Notes under the pieces: generated by a model
Seen by the model: the letters and a program-made list of their open reading frames with translations, nothing else
Databases searched by the model: none
Told to the model about the DNA's origin: nothing
Translations under genes and position numbers: made by a program
Part shown: one piece after another, positions 24,333 through 31,790 of the stretch
How positions within the stretch are numbered: position 1 is the first letter of the stretch
Layout of the letters: each line of letters opens with the position of its first letter
Assembly: GCA_021324015.1 (NCBI GenBank)
Contig: JAJPJX010000068.1
Span: 1-64,000 of the forward strand
Length of the DNA: 64,000 nt
Source of the DNA: Solibacteraceae bacterium
GTDB lineage: Bacteria; Acidobacteriota; Terriglobia; Bryobacterales; Bryobacteraceae
Reading direction: 5' to 3'

Positions 24333-24724
24333 GGACGCCCCTGCCGGCGCAGAAAGGCGCGCATGCAGGCGGCAGAAGAGGCAAACTGCCGGATTAGATC
24401 CGCGAGCACCGGCTCGCTTTGTTCCAGGGCGGCGTCGCTGAGCTGCTCCTCGAGAAGCCTGGCCAGACCCGCCATGCGATCCTCTCCCATCTGGCTCGAA
24501 CTGCCCTTGAGGCTGTGCGCCAGACGTTTGAGCGCATCCAGATCGCGCCGCGCGAAGGCGTCCTGAAGCTGCGCGATGCGGTCAGCCGTATCGGTCAGGA
24601 ACAACTGAATCAGCTCTTCGACGACCTCCGCCTGACCGGCCCCCCAGAGCTCCAGCAGCACTGGGGGGAGGGACCAAGCGGATTCCGCGGGATGTTCCGG
24701 TGTGGATCGGTGTTCGTCGTTCAT
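24329..24724 (-). CDS. Histidine phosphotransfer (Hpt) domain protein
   Basis: The 131-residue protein is a four-helix Hpt domain: LLELWGAGQAEVVEELIQLF, TDTADRIAQLQDAFARRDL, then the phosphorylatable His in KRLAHSLKGSSSQMG, and LARLLEEQL near the end. ATG 24724 is chosen because the residues encoded upstream in the same frame are not Hpt-like. It is the first gene of the minus-strand signalling run, and its TGA overlaps the kinase ATG (ATGA). It probably passes phosphate between the kinase and a receiver domain, perhaps the CheY-like one downstream. Confidence 0.85.
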   Translation of the reverse strand: MNDEHRSTPEHPAESAWSLPPVLLELWGAGQAEVVEELIQLFLTDTADRIAQLQDAFARRDLDALKRLAHSLKGSSSQMGEDRMAGLARLLEEQLSDAALEQSEPVLADLIRQFASSAACMRAFLRRQGRP

Positions 24725-24862
24725 TGGAAAAAGCCGAGCAAGGCTGCCGGCGGAAAGCGTACCGCGCTTCCATGCCGCCTGCAAACGCAACGAAAGCGCG
24801 CGAATTCCGCCCCATTATTTTAGCCTCTGCGGGGGCCTCGGCGCGCCATTTCGGCGGAAAAA

Positions 24863-26350
24863 TCACTGGCCGCGAAGTATTCGCCGCAGGTAGCCCAGGA
24901 CCAGGGTCGCATCGTGGCGGAAGCCGGCTGTAGCGGCGTAGAAGATTTCCGAGGAATAGCGCTCCTCGCCGGAGGGATTTGCGCCGAATTGGACGAAAGC
25001 TTCGGTGATTAGGCCGGCTTTGGCGCGCAGGTAGAGGTCGCGCCAGTCTTCGGGTAGGGCGCGGATTTGTTCGGCGGTGCGGGGCTCGACCCCGACGAAG
25101 CGCAGTTTTCCGCCGGCGATGGCCGGCAGGGCGGGCAGCAGTTCGAGGAACAGGGAACTCCAGCCGTGGGCGGGGGTCCCGGCGGAAGTGAAGGAAAGAT
25201 AATGGCAGGTGCGCCACTCGCCGGGTTCCGGGGGCGCCGGCAGCCGCACGGCTTCGCGGCGGTGGAGCAGAGGGCCGCGGCGGAACAGGGCGACGCCCAG
25301 GGCGGTGACCAGAAGCACCGGCCAGGCGAGGAGGAGCAGGACGACGGCGAGCAGGCGCGAAACCAGAGATCCAAACGAGGCGCGGAAGGCGCTCTCGGCG
25401 AGGCTGCCGAGGAGGAAGGCGTCAGTAACCGCCACAGAAGCGCCCAGACGGACATTGAGCAGGCGGTTGCGGTCCACGATGACGTGATCGAGTTCCAGGG
25501 ATTCGCCGATGTAGCTGCCGGGCAGGACCAGCGTATCGACGGCGCGGGAATGCAGGTCCACGACGCAGTCCCGGCTGATGACGGTGTTGGGGCCGAGATG
25601 CACGCCGCGGCCGATGCGGCAGTTCTCGCCAATGTACACGGGAGGGTCGAGCCGGGCGGTGGGGTGCAGGCTGACGTTGCGGTCCAGCCAGATGCCGGGC
25701 TCGACCTCGCGGCTGGCCAGCAGGAGGGCGGCGGATTGCTTGCGCAGGACGGCTTCCTGGCTGCGCAAGTAATCCTCGCAGGATTCCAGGCTGAGCAGGT
25801 GCGGGACTTCGACGAGGCGCGCGGCGCCCTCGCGGGCGGCACGCAGGAGCAGATCAGAGAGGGCCGGCTCGTCCAGGTCCGGGGGCCAGGCATCCGGGGA
25901 GGCAGCGGGGAGCCATGCCCAGCCGGTCCACCGGGGGCCATCCGCTCCGTCGCGCACCGGGGGGAGGCAGTAGACCAGCGGCGGGCCGCCCGGCTCCGCC
26001 GGCAAGGCGGACCAGTCGATTTTGGGCAGGCGGTCGGCATGCACCAGCAGCACGGGTCCGGCAGAGCCGGCGCAGATGGCCGGCACGCGGTAGTAAGGCC
26101 GCAGCGGGTCAGAGGCCAGGTGGAAGCGGATGGAGGCGCCCCAGCGCGTGCCGTCTCCGAAATAGTCTTCGACTTTCTGGGGCAGGTGGCTGAGCACAAA
26201 ATCGAACTGCCGGACGCCGTGGTGGACGAGGTGCTCGAGGATGTGTTGCAGGAAGGGCCGGTCCACCAGGGGCAGCAGGGGGGCCGGGTAGCGTTCATTG
26301 AGACTCAGCAGCCGGGGATTGTCGCCGGATGCGATCACGACGGCGCGCAA
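24863..26350 (-). CDS. Degenerate NDP-sugar nucleotidyltransferase fused to hexapeptide repeats and a PHPT-like domain
   Basis: The 495-residue protein has three parts. Residues 1-200 follow the sugar-phosphate nucleotidyltransferase fold (NERYPAPLLPLVDRPFLQHI), but the GGxGTR loop is replaced by ASGDNPR. Residues 215-300 are left-handed beta-helix repeats (YIGENCRIGRGVHLGPNTVI). After a membrane helix near 325-350, residues 365-495 resemble bacterial sugar transferases: KLRFVGVEPRT matches the usual SLVGPRP block and RAKAGLITEAFVQFG matches RPGL. The catalytic Asp-Glu before LPQL is missing (ELLPALP). It ends a coupled three-gene run of exopolysaccharide genes. A structural or regulatory role is more likely than catalysis. 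Confidence 0.75.
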   Translation of the reverse strand: MRAVVIASGDNPRLLSLNERYPAPLLPLVDRPFLQHILEHLVHHGVRQFDFVLSHLPQKVEDYFGDGTRWGASIRFHLASDPLRPYYRVPAICAGSAGPVLLVHADRLPKIDWSALPAEPGGPPLVYCLPPVRDGADGPRWTGWAWLPAASPDAWPPDLDEPALSDLLLRAAREGAARLVEVPHLLSLESCEDYLRSQEAVLRKQSAALLLASREVEPGIWLDRNVSLHPTARLDPPVYIGENCRIGRGVHLGPNTVISRDCVVDLHSRAVDTLVLPGSYIGESLELDHVIVDRNRLLNVRLGASVAVTDAFLLGSLAESAFRASFGSLVSRLLAVVLLLLAWPVLLVTALGVALFRRGPLLHRREAVRLPAPPEPGEWRTCHYLSFTSAGTPAHGWSSLFLELLPALPAIAGGKLRFVGVEPRTAEQIRALPEDWRDLYLRAKAGLITEAFVQFGANPSGEERYSSEIFYAATAGFRHDATLVLGYLRRILRGQ

Positions 26351-26354
26351 GCGA

Positions 26355-27803
26355 TTAAGCCTCTCGGAGAGATTCGCCCCGGGCAGGGCCGGGCGGATAA
26401 CCCAGCCTCTCTTTTACCACGCGGAAGACGAACAGCAGGTTACCCTGAAAATAGCGTCTCCACATGCGGCCGGGTTCCTGCCAGAAACGGAAGAGCCACT
26501 CGAGCCCCATTTCGCGCATCCACTGGGGGGCGCGGGGGATGCGGCCCGAGTAGAAGTCGAACAGGCCGCCGACGCCCAGGGCCACGCGCACGCCGGTCTC
26601 GGCCAGATGGCGTTGAATCCATTTTTCCTGGCGGGGGGCGCCGAAGGCCACCAGGAGGACGCCGGCGCCGGACGCGGCGACACGGCGGACGACTTCGGGC
26701 TCCTCGGCGGGCGTGAAATAGCCGTGCTGGCAGCCGCACACGCGGACGCCGGGATATTTCGTGTGGATCCATTGGGCCACGGCTTCGGCCACACCGGGGC
26801 GCGCGCCCAGCAGGTAGAGTCCACCCCCGTGGGTTTCGAGGGCTTCGCACAAGCGCGGGAACAGGTCCGTGCCATTGACGTTCTGGCGGATATCGCGGGC
26901 CAGGATTTTGCCGGCGATCTTGAGACCGATGCCGTCGGCCAGGGTGAGCGAAGCGCTTTCCAGCACGTCGAGGTAAGCGGCGTCGCGGCAGGCGATGTTG
27001 GCGCAATCAGCATTAAGGAAGCAGACCTGGGCGGGCGGAGCGTGCGGATCACGCACGCGGGCGAGGAGGAAATCCAGCGCCTCGCGCATGGTGAGGTTGT
27101 CGATGCGGATGCCGAGCACGCGGATGCGGTCCGGCGCGGTGGCCATGCCGGCGCCGAAAAGGATGGCGGGGACGGCGCGCAGGGCGATGCCCATGTCACC
27201 GCGGAGGCTGTGCGTTTCCATGTACTCCAGGTCCACCTCGGCCTCGCTGGAGTAGGCGATATTGGCGCGGCTGCGGATCCACCACAGGCAGACCAGGCCG
27301 GGCCGCACGTTATAGCGTTTCCAAGCCAGCAGTTCGGCTTCACCGGCTTCCTGGGGGGAGACGGCGCGCGGGCCGACCAGGGAGAGGTCGCCGCGGAGGA
27401 TATTGAAGAGCACCGGAAGGCGGCCCAGGCGGAGGCGTGCGGCCAAGCGGCCGGTGGTTCCGGGGCCGAAGCGGAAGGAATAGAGCGCAAATTCGCAGGC
27501 CCAGCGGCCCAGGCGGGGGGCTCGCGCCAGACCGCCGCCGGAAACGCGGGCCAGCAGGCCGGCGGCAAGCAACAGCGGGGAGAAGGCCGCTAGCAGCAGG
27601 ATCGCGGCCAGCAAATCCACGGTCCGCTTGAGGCCCGCGAGAAGCTCGAGCCAGGCGGCCCATGACACGCCCCAGAGCAGGCGGCGCCATCGTAACCGGC
27701 GGCGACCGGCGGAGGAGAAGCGCTGGTACAGTTCCTCGATTTCGCGCCCCCGCCGGGCGGCGTCGGGAAGAGTCGGCGCGGCGGCCGGAGGTTTGGATTT
27801 CAT
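26355..27803 (-). CDS. PHPT-like domain fused to a WecG/TagA/CpsF glycosyltransferase
   Basis: The 482-residue protein begins with EIEELYQRF and a PHPT-like part: membrane hairpin KRTVDLLAAILLLAAFSPLLL (KRTVDLLAA plus ILLLAAFSPLLL), then LPVLFNILRGDLSLVGPRA. The catalytic DE before LP is replaced by GR and the KFRSM segment by SFRFG. From about residue 250 a complete WecG/TagA domain follows: RVLGIRIDNLTMREALDFL, VCFLNADCANIA, LADGIGLKIAGKIL, NGTDLFPRLCEAL, YLLGARPGVAEAVA, VAFGAPRQEKWIQRHL and GVGGLFDFYSGRIPRAP. The second half should add a sugar (ManNAc-type in known members) to a lipid-linked acceptor. ATG 27803 lies 13 nt after the stand-alone PHPT gene; the upstream frame is shadow. Confidence 0.85.
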   Translation of the reverse strand: MKSKPPAAAPTLPDAARRGREIEELYQRFSSAGRRRLRWRRLLWGVSWAAWLELLAGLKRTVDLLAAILLLAAFSPLLLAAGLLARVSGGGLARAPRLGRWACEFALYSFRFGPGTTGRLAARLRLGRLPVLFNILRGDLSLVGPRAVSPQEAGEAELLAWKRYNVRPGLVCLWWIRSRANIAYSSEAEVDLEYMETHSLRGDMGIALRAVPAILFGAGMATAPDRIRVLGIRIDNLTMREALDFLLARVRDPHAPPAQVCFLNADCANIACRDAAYLDVLESASLTLADGIGLKIAGKILARDIRQNVNGTDLFPRLCEALETHGGGLYLLGARPGVAEAVAQWIHTKYPGVRVCGCQHGYFTPAEEPEVVRRVAASGAGVLLVAFGAPRQEKWIQRHLAETGVRVALGVGGLFDFYSGRIPRAPQWMREMGLEWLFRFWQEPGRMWRRYFQGNLLFVFRVVKERLGYPPGPARGESLREA

Positions 27804-27816
27804 TTCCGGGAGACGA

Positions 27817-28602
27817 TCAATAGGACCCCTTTCCCAAGAGCACGGCAGGGACGGTCTTGAGCAACAGCAGGCAATCCAGCCAGAAACTCTGGCTCTGGAT
27901 GTACTGGACATCCAACTCTACCTGGCGATCAAAGGGAATGTCGCTGCGGCCGCTCACTTGCCAGATACAGGTGAGGCCGGGCGGCACATCGAGACGCCGG
28001 CGATCGGCCAGGGTGTAGAGGGCCACCTCGGCGGGGAGCGGCGGCCGGGGTCCGACCAGGGACATGTCGCCCGTGAGGACGCACCAGAGCTGGGGCAGTT
28101 CGTCGATGCTGAGCTTGCGGATGATGCGCCCGATGGGGGTCACGCGGGGATCCCGCTTCATCTTGAAGGTGTGGGCGGTTTGATGCTGGTTCAGGGCCAT
28201 CAAGGCGGCCTTGCGCCGCTCCGCGTCCATGACCATGGAGCGGAATTTAGGAAAGGGAAACTCGCGGCCCCACTGACCCACGCGGGTCTGCCAGAACAAG
28301 ACCGGGCCGCCATCGGTGAGCTTAATAGCCAGCGCCACCGCCAGGAATAGCGGCCACAGGCACAGTAGCAGGCTGGCGGAGACCGCGATATCCAGGGCGC
28401 GTTTGAGGAGGCGGGCGCCGCCGGTGACCGTCAGCCAGGCATATTTCTTACGCCAGAAGCGGACCCGGTTGGAGAATGCCACATGAGGTGCGGAAGCGCC
28501 GCCGTAGCGCTGGTAAAGCTCCTCGATCAATTCCACGCGGCAGGAATCCACAGGGGAGCGGTTCGGAGCGGAACTCGGAGGCGATTGGAGCGTCGCGGAC
28601 AT
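27817..28602 (-). CDS. Initiating phosphoglycosyl transferase (PHPT/WcaJ family)
   Basis: The 261-residue protein shares the N-terminal motif IEELYQRYG with its neighbour. It has the re-entrant membrane helix (LDIAVSASLLLCLWPLFLA), then VLFWQTRVGQWGREFPFPKFRSM, split here as VLFWQTRVGQ and FPFPKFRSM, the catalytic Asp-Glu in KLSIDELPQLW, GDMSLVGPRPPLP and PPGLTCIWQVSGRS. It should move a sugar-phosphate from a UDP-sugar to undecaprenyl phosphate and so start repeat-unit synthesis. It is the only one of three PHPT domains here with an intact active site. It is the first gene of its minus-strand run. Confidence 0.92.
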   Translation of the reverse strand: MSATLQSPPSSAPNRSPVDSCRVELIEELYQRYGGASAPHVAFSNRVRFWRKKYAWLTVTGGARLLKRALDIAVSASLLLCLWPLFLAVALAIKLTDGGPVLFWQTRVGQWGREFPFPKFRSMVMDAERRKAALMALNQHQTAHTFKMKRDPRVTPIGRIIRKLSIDELPQLWCVLTGDMSLVGPRPPLPAEVALYTLADRRRLDVPPGLTCIWQVSGRSDIPFDRQVELDVQYIQSQSFWLDCLLLLKTVPAVLLGKGSY

Positions 28603-28631
28603 CGGGGGCTGATGGCGCCTTCCTGATTGGA

Positions 28632-28637
28632 ATTATA
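28632..28637 (-). promoter_or_regulatory. Possible -10 box of the PHPT gene run
   Basis: A perfect TATAAT on the minus strand places a start about 23 nt before ATG 28602. No matching -35 box is seen, so an activator or a different sigma factor might be needed. Confidence 0.3.
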
Positions 28638-28838
28638 CCCGGAATGAAAACCCGGGGCGTGCGTGCCCGGTTGCGCAAAGAAATCGAAAAGGCTCAAATC
28701 GAGTCGAAATCCTTGTATGATAAAGAGGTACGTTCCCCGATCGAGACTGGCGCTGTGCTTCCATCCCGAACTGTTCCCCCGCAGCCCGCTTTGCGGTAGG
28801 ATATTTGGCCGAATTGAGGTGACAAAGGAGCCGCTGTG

Positions 28839-29252
28839 ATGAATTCCGAGGGAGAAGAGCCGGGCCGTATTCTAGTGGTGGAAGACGAGCGGCATATCGC
28901 CCGGTTTCTGGAATACGTTTTGCAAAAAGCGGGTTATGAGGTGGACATTGCCGAGGATGGCCGGCAAGCACTGGAAATCCTCGCAGACTTTCGCCCGCAC
29001 GCCATGATATTAGACCTGGTGCTACCGGAGATTTCGGGTCTGGATTTGTTGAAGACGATCCGAAAAGAGGCGGCGTATGGAGATTTGGTGGTGGTGGTGG
29101 TGAGCGCCCACTGGTTCGGGGAAGACGACCAGCAATTGCGGGAAGCCGGCGCCACCGCGCAATGTTCGAAACCGATCGCACCGTCGACCCTGCTGGGCAA
29201 GCTGCTGGAACTGGGGATCAAGCCGCAAATGCCCCTGGGCTCCGTGGCTTAA
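28839..29252 (+). CDS. Single-domain response regulator
   Basis: The 137-residue receiver domain contains ILVVEDERHIARFLEYVL, the phospho-acceptor Asp in HAMILDLVLPEISGLDLL, VVVVSAHWFGEDDQQ and the Lys in CSKPIAPSTLLG. ATG 28839 is placed eight bases after an AAAGGAG box; a GTG one codon earlier is possible. There is no output domain. It is followed by a SpoIIE-type phosphatase 22 nt away, so its phosphorylation state may set the phosphatase activity, as receiver domains do in RssB- and RsbU-like proteins. It is divergent from the PHPT genes. Confidence 0.9.
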   Translation: MNSEGEEPGRILVVEDERHIARFLEYVLQKAGYEVDIAEDGRQALEILADFRPHAMILDLVLPEISGLDLLKTIRKEAAYGDLVVVVVSAHWFGEDDQQLREAGATAQCSKPIAPSTLLGKLLELGIKPQMPLGSVA

Positions 29253-29274
29253 CCGGCGCGGAATTAACACGCTG

Positions 29275-31392
29275 ATGACCTCCCCCTCCATCGGAACCGG
29301 AGAGCACAGCCGCAGCGCCCGCGTGCCGGGAGAGGCTGGGGTGCTGGGAGCGCTGAAGAAAGCGCTGGAACCGGCCCGGGCGCTCGAAGGCGTGAGGGTG
29401 TGGTACCGGCCGGCCACGGGCGCCTGGCGGGAGGTCTTTCCGCAGGAGGGGGCGGAAGAAGCGCCTCCGGCGGCCTCGAGCCGCGTGCGGGTGGATGAGT
29501 TCCCGCTGCGTCCGAGGCGGCGAGGGCCGATGTTGGCGGTGGCCACCGAGCCGCCGGCAGAGGGCGTGGCGATGCTGGTGCGGCAACTCGTGCGGGCGGT
29601 GCTGGACCTGACGGACCTGGAAGAAAGGGAACGGCACCTGCTGGATGAACTGGGGGCCAACTGGGAGAGCCTGGAAGCGCTTTACGAGCTGAACACCGAG
29701 CTGCGGGCAGCGGACAATCCGCGGGAACTGCTGGACCGGCTGATGCACCGCAAGGTGCTGGTGAACGAGGGGTTGAGCGCTGCCGTGTATGTGGAAGCGG
29801 AGGGCAAGCTCACGCTACAGGCCAGCAACCGGGAGTGTCTGGCCGCCACCCTGGAGCGCAGCCGGGGACTGGTCGGCAAGGCGCTCGCGGAACGGCGCAC
29901 GCAGGTGATCAACGGCCGGGAGGAGCTCGACGCCGTCCCCGACCTGGAGCCGCAATGGCGGACGGCGACCAGCGTGGCGGTAGCTCCCATCGCCACGCGC
30001 CACGGGCTGGTGGGCGCGTTCACGGTGTGGAAGTCGGGCCACAAGGGCGCCTTCGACACACCGCTGCTGCGGCTGGTCGAAGCGCTGGGCAACCAGGCGG
30101 CGATGATCATCGAAGGCGACCGTTTGAACCGCGCGCTGCGGGAGAGTGAGCGCTTGCGACAGGAGATCGAGATCGCCTCGTCGATCCAGCAAACCCTGTT
30201 GCTGGACCCGCCTCCGGAGGACCTGCCGCGGCTGGAAGTGGCGGCCTTCACGCTGGCCTCGCAGAGGATTGACGGCGACTTCTGCGAATTCATCCGGCAT
30301 CAGAACGGCGCGGTGGATGTGCTGGTGGGCGACGTAATGGGCAAAGGGGTACCGGCGGCGCTGCTGGGGGCGGCCACCAAGCACCACCTGGTGCGGGCCA
30401 TGGCGGAGCTGGCCTCCTCGGCGGCCCAGCGCAGCGCCACCACGGTGCCGCCGGACGAAGTCGTGTCGCTGGCGGCCGGCCGCCTGGCGAGCCAGTTGAT
30501 CGCGCTGGAGCGCTTCGTGACGCTGTGCTACGCGCGCGTGGACGCCGAAGGGCTACGCCTGGAATTGGTGGATTGCGGGCATACGCGCACCATCTGGTAT
30601 CACGCCGCGACCGGGGAGTGCACCTTCCTGCACGGGGAGAACTTGCCGCTGGGGGTGACCGAGAACGAGGCCTACGTGCGGCAAACGGCAACGCTGGGGA
30701 TGGGAGATGCGCTGTTGTTTTACTCCGACGGCGTGACCGAAGCGCGCAACGACGCAGGCGAGTTCTTTGGCGAGGAGCGCCTGGCGGAGTGCGTGGGGCG
30801 GTTTGCCGGGCTCTCCTGCGGCGAATTACTGGAGCGCATCCGGGCGGAAGTGGTGACCTTTTCCGGCGGAGACGCCTTCGCGGACGACTTTACCAGTGTG
30901 GCAGTGCGCGTGCGGGAACCGGGCGCCAACCAGCCTCTGTGCGCGCGCCGGGCGGTGTTCTCGAGTGACGTCGAGCAGTTGACGGCGATGCGCTCCTGGA
31001 CCATGGAAATGGCCGCGCAGGTGCCCGGAGGCCTGGGTGAGGAACACCTCGGGGAACTGGAACTGGCGCTCCAGGAGGCTCTGGCGAACGTGGTGCAGCA
31101 CGCCTACAAGAACCCGGGGGGACGGATCGAACTGGAGGCGGACGCTTTTGCCGACCGGTTTCAGGTGCGGATCTCCGACTGGGGCGAGCCTTTCGACCCG
31201 ACGCGGGTACTGCAGCCGTCCTTCGACGGCTCGCGGGAGAGCGGTTTTGGGGTGTATATCATCTCGCACTGCATGGATCACGTGGCGTACTGGCGCGAGC
31301 CCGATGGAAGAAACGTCATGTGGATGGTCAAGTTTCGAAAACCAGATCCGCACAAAGGAGAAAAACCAACCTCTGATGGGCCTGAGCACTGA
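29275..31392 (+). CDS. GAF-SpoIIE phosphatase fused to RsbW-like ATPase domain
   Basis: The 705-residue protein joins opposite activities of a partner switch. A GAF domain lies at about 140-290 (LVNEGLSAAVYVEAEGKL, ATSVAVAPIATRHGLVGAF). A PP2C/SpoIIE phosphatase lies at about 300-540, with metal ligands in SQRIDGDFCEF, VLVGDVMGKGVPAALLG, FYSDGVTEARN and FADDFTSVAVRV. A C-terminal HATPase domain of the anti-sigma kinase type (ELELALQEALANVVQHAYKN, SGFGVYIISHCMDH) fills about 560-690. It is probably soluble. The target should be the STAS protein encoded next; the last 17 nt overlap its start. Upstream input could come from the receiver protein. Confidence 0.9.
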   Translation: MTSPSIGTGEHSRSARVPGEAGVLGALKKALEPARALEGVRVWYRPATGAWREVFPQEGAEEAPPAASSRVRVDEFPLRPRRRGPMLAVATEPPAEGVAMLVRQLVRAVLDLTDLEERERHLLDELGANWESLEALYELNTELRAADNPRELLDRLMHRKVLVNEGLSAAVYVEAEGKLTLQASNRECLAATLERSRGLVGKALAERRTQVINGREELDAVPDLEPQWRTATSVAVAPIATRHGLVGAFTVWKSGHKGAFDTPLLRLVEALGNQAAMIIEGDRLNRALRESERLRQEIEIASSIQQTLLLDPPPEDLPRLEVAAFTLASQRIDGDFCEFIRHQNGAVDVLVGDVMGKGVPAALLGAATKHHLVRAMAELASSAAQRSATTVPPDEVVSLAAGRLASQLIALERFVTLCYARVDAEGLRLELVDCGHTRTIWYHAATGECTFLHGENLPLGVTENEAYVRQTATLGMGDALLFYSDGVTEARNDAGEFFGEERLAECVGRFAGLSCGELLERIRAEVVTFSGGDAFADDFTSVAVRVREPGANQPLCARRAVFSSDVEQLTAMRSWTMEMAAQVPGGLGEEHLGELELALQEALANVVQHAYKNPGGRIELEADAFADRFQVRISDWGEPFDPTRVLQPSFDGSRESGFGVYIISHCMDHVAYWREPDGRNVMWMVKFRKPDPHKGEKPTSDGPEH

Positions 31393-31714
31393 AAAAACCG
31401 GCGGCGTTGTCACCGTCACGCTGGCGGGCGAAACGCTCGACGCCGGCAATTCCAAGGAATTCAAAGCCGAAGTGGCGGCTTTTCTGACTCCCCAGGCTAA
31501 GGTTGTCTTCGATATGAGCCGCCTGCGGTTCGTGGACAGCTCCGGGCTGGGGGCGATTCTGTCCTGCCTGCGGCAACTCAACGGTGTGGGGGGAGACCTC
31601 AAGCTCTGCGCCATGACCAAGCCCGTGCGCGCGCTGTTCGAACTGGTGCGGATGCACCGGGTATTCGAGATCTTTAACACGAGGGAAGAGGCCATCCGGT
31701 CCTTTGGCGGGTAG
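31376..31714 (+). CDS. STAS-domain anti-sigma factor antagonist
   Basis: The 112-residue protein is a single STAS domain: GGVVTVTLAGETLDAGNSKEF at the start (split GGVVTVTLAG and ETLDAGNSKEF), then KVVFDMSRLRFVDSSGLGAI with the phosphorylatable Ser in DSSG, and KPVRALFELVRMHRVFEIF. In known systems such a protein binds the kinase/anti-sigma factor when unphosphorylated. ATG 31376 fits the family start and lies inside the end of the phosphatase gene. A GGAG box is about 15 nt upstream. No sigma factor is encoded here. Confidence 0.92.
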   Translation: MGLSTEKTGGVVTVTLAGETLDAGNSKEFKAEVAAFLTPQAKVVFDMSRLRFVDSSGLGAILSCLRQLNGVGGDLKLCAMTKPVRALFELVRMHRVFEIFNTREEAIRSFGG

Positions 31715-31738
31715 GAGGATGGCGAGAAGGCGCAGGCG

Positions 31739-31765
31739 ACCGCTCCCTGACGGTCGCGGCTCGGT
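31739..31765 (+). repeat. Dispersed intergenic repeat, copy 1
   Basis: A 27-nt element beginning ACCGCTCCCT and ending CGGTCGCGGCTCGGT lies in the 76-bp gap between the STAS and Wzy genes. The same element recurs near 42.5 and 54.2 kb. Confidence 0.75.
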
Positions 31766-31790
31766 AACCAGGGCGGGAGAGGGCTAGTCG

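Noticed and set aside
25067-26716. Long plus-strand frame opposite the nucleotidyltransferase fusion
   Set aside because: Gly/Ala/Arg/Asp-rich shadow; the minus-strand frame shows hexapeptide repeats and family motifs.
28716-28721. TATGAT as -10 box for the plus-strand receiver gene
   Set aside because: No -35 box at a usable distance and about 115 nt to the start codon; too weak to list.
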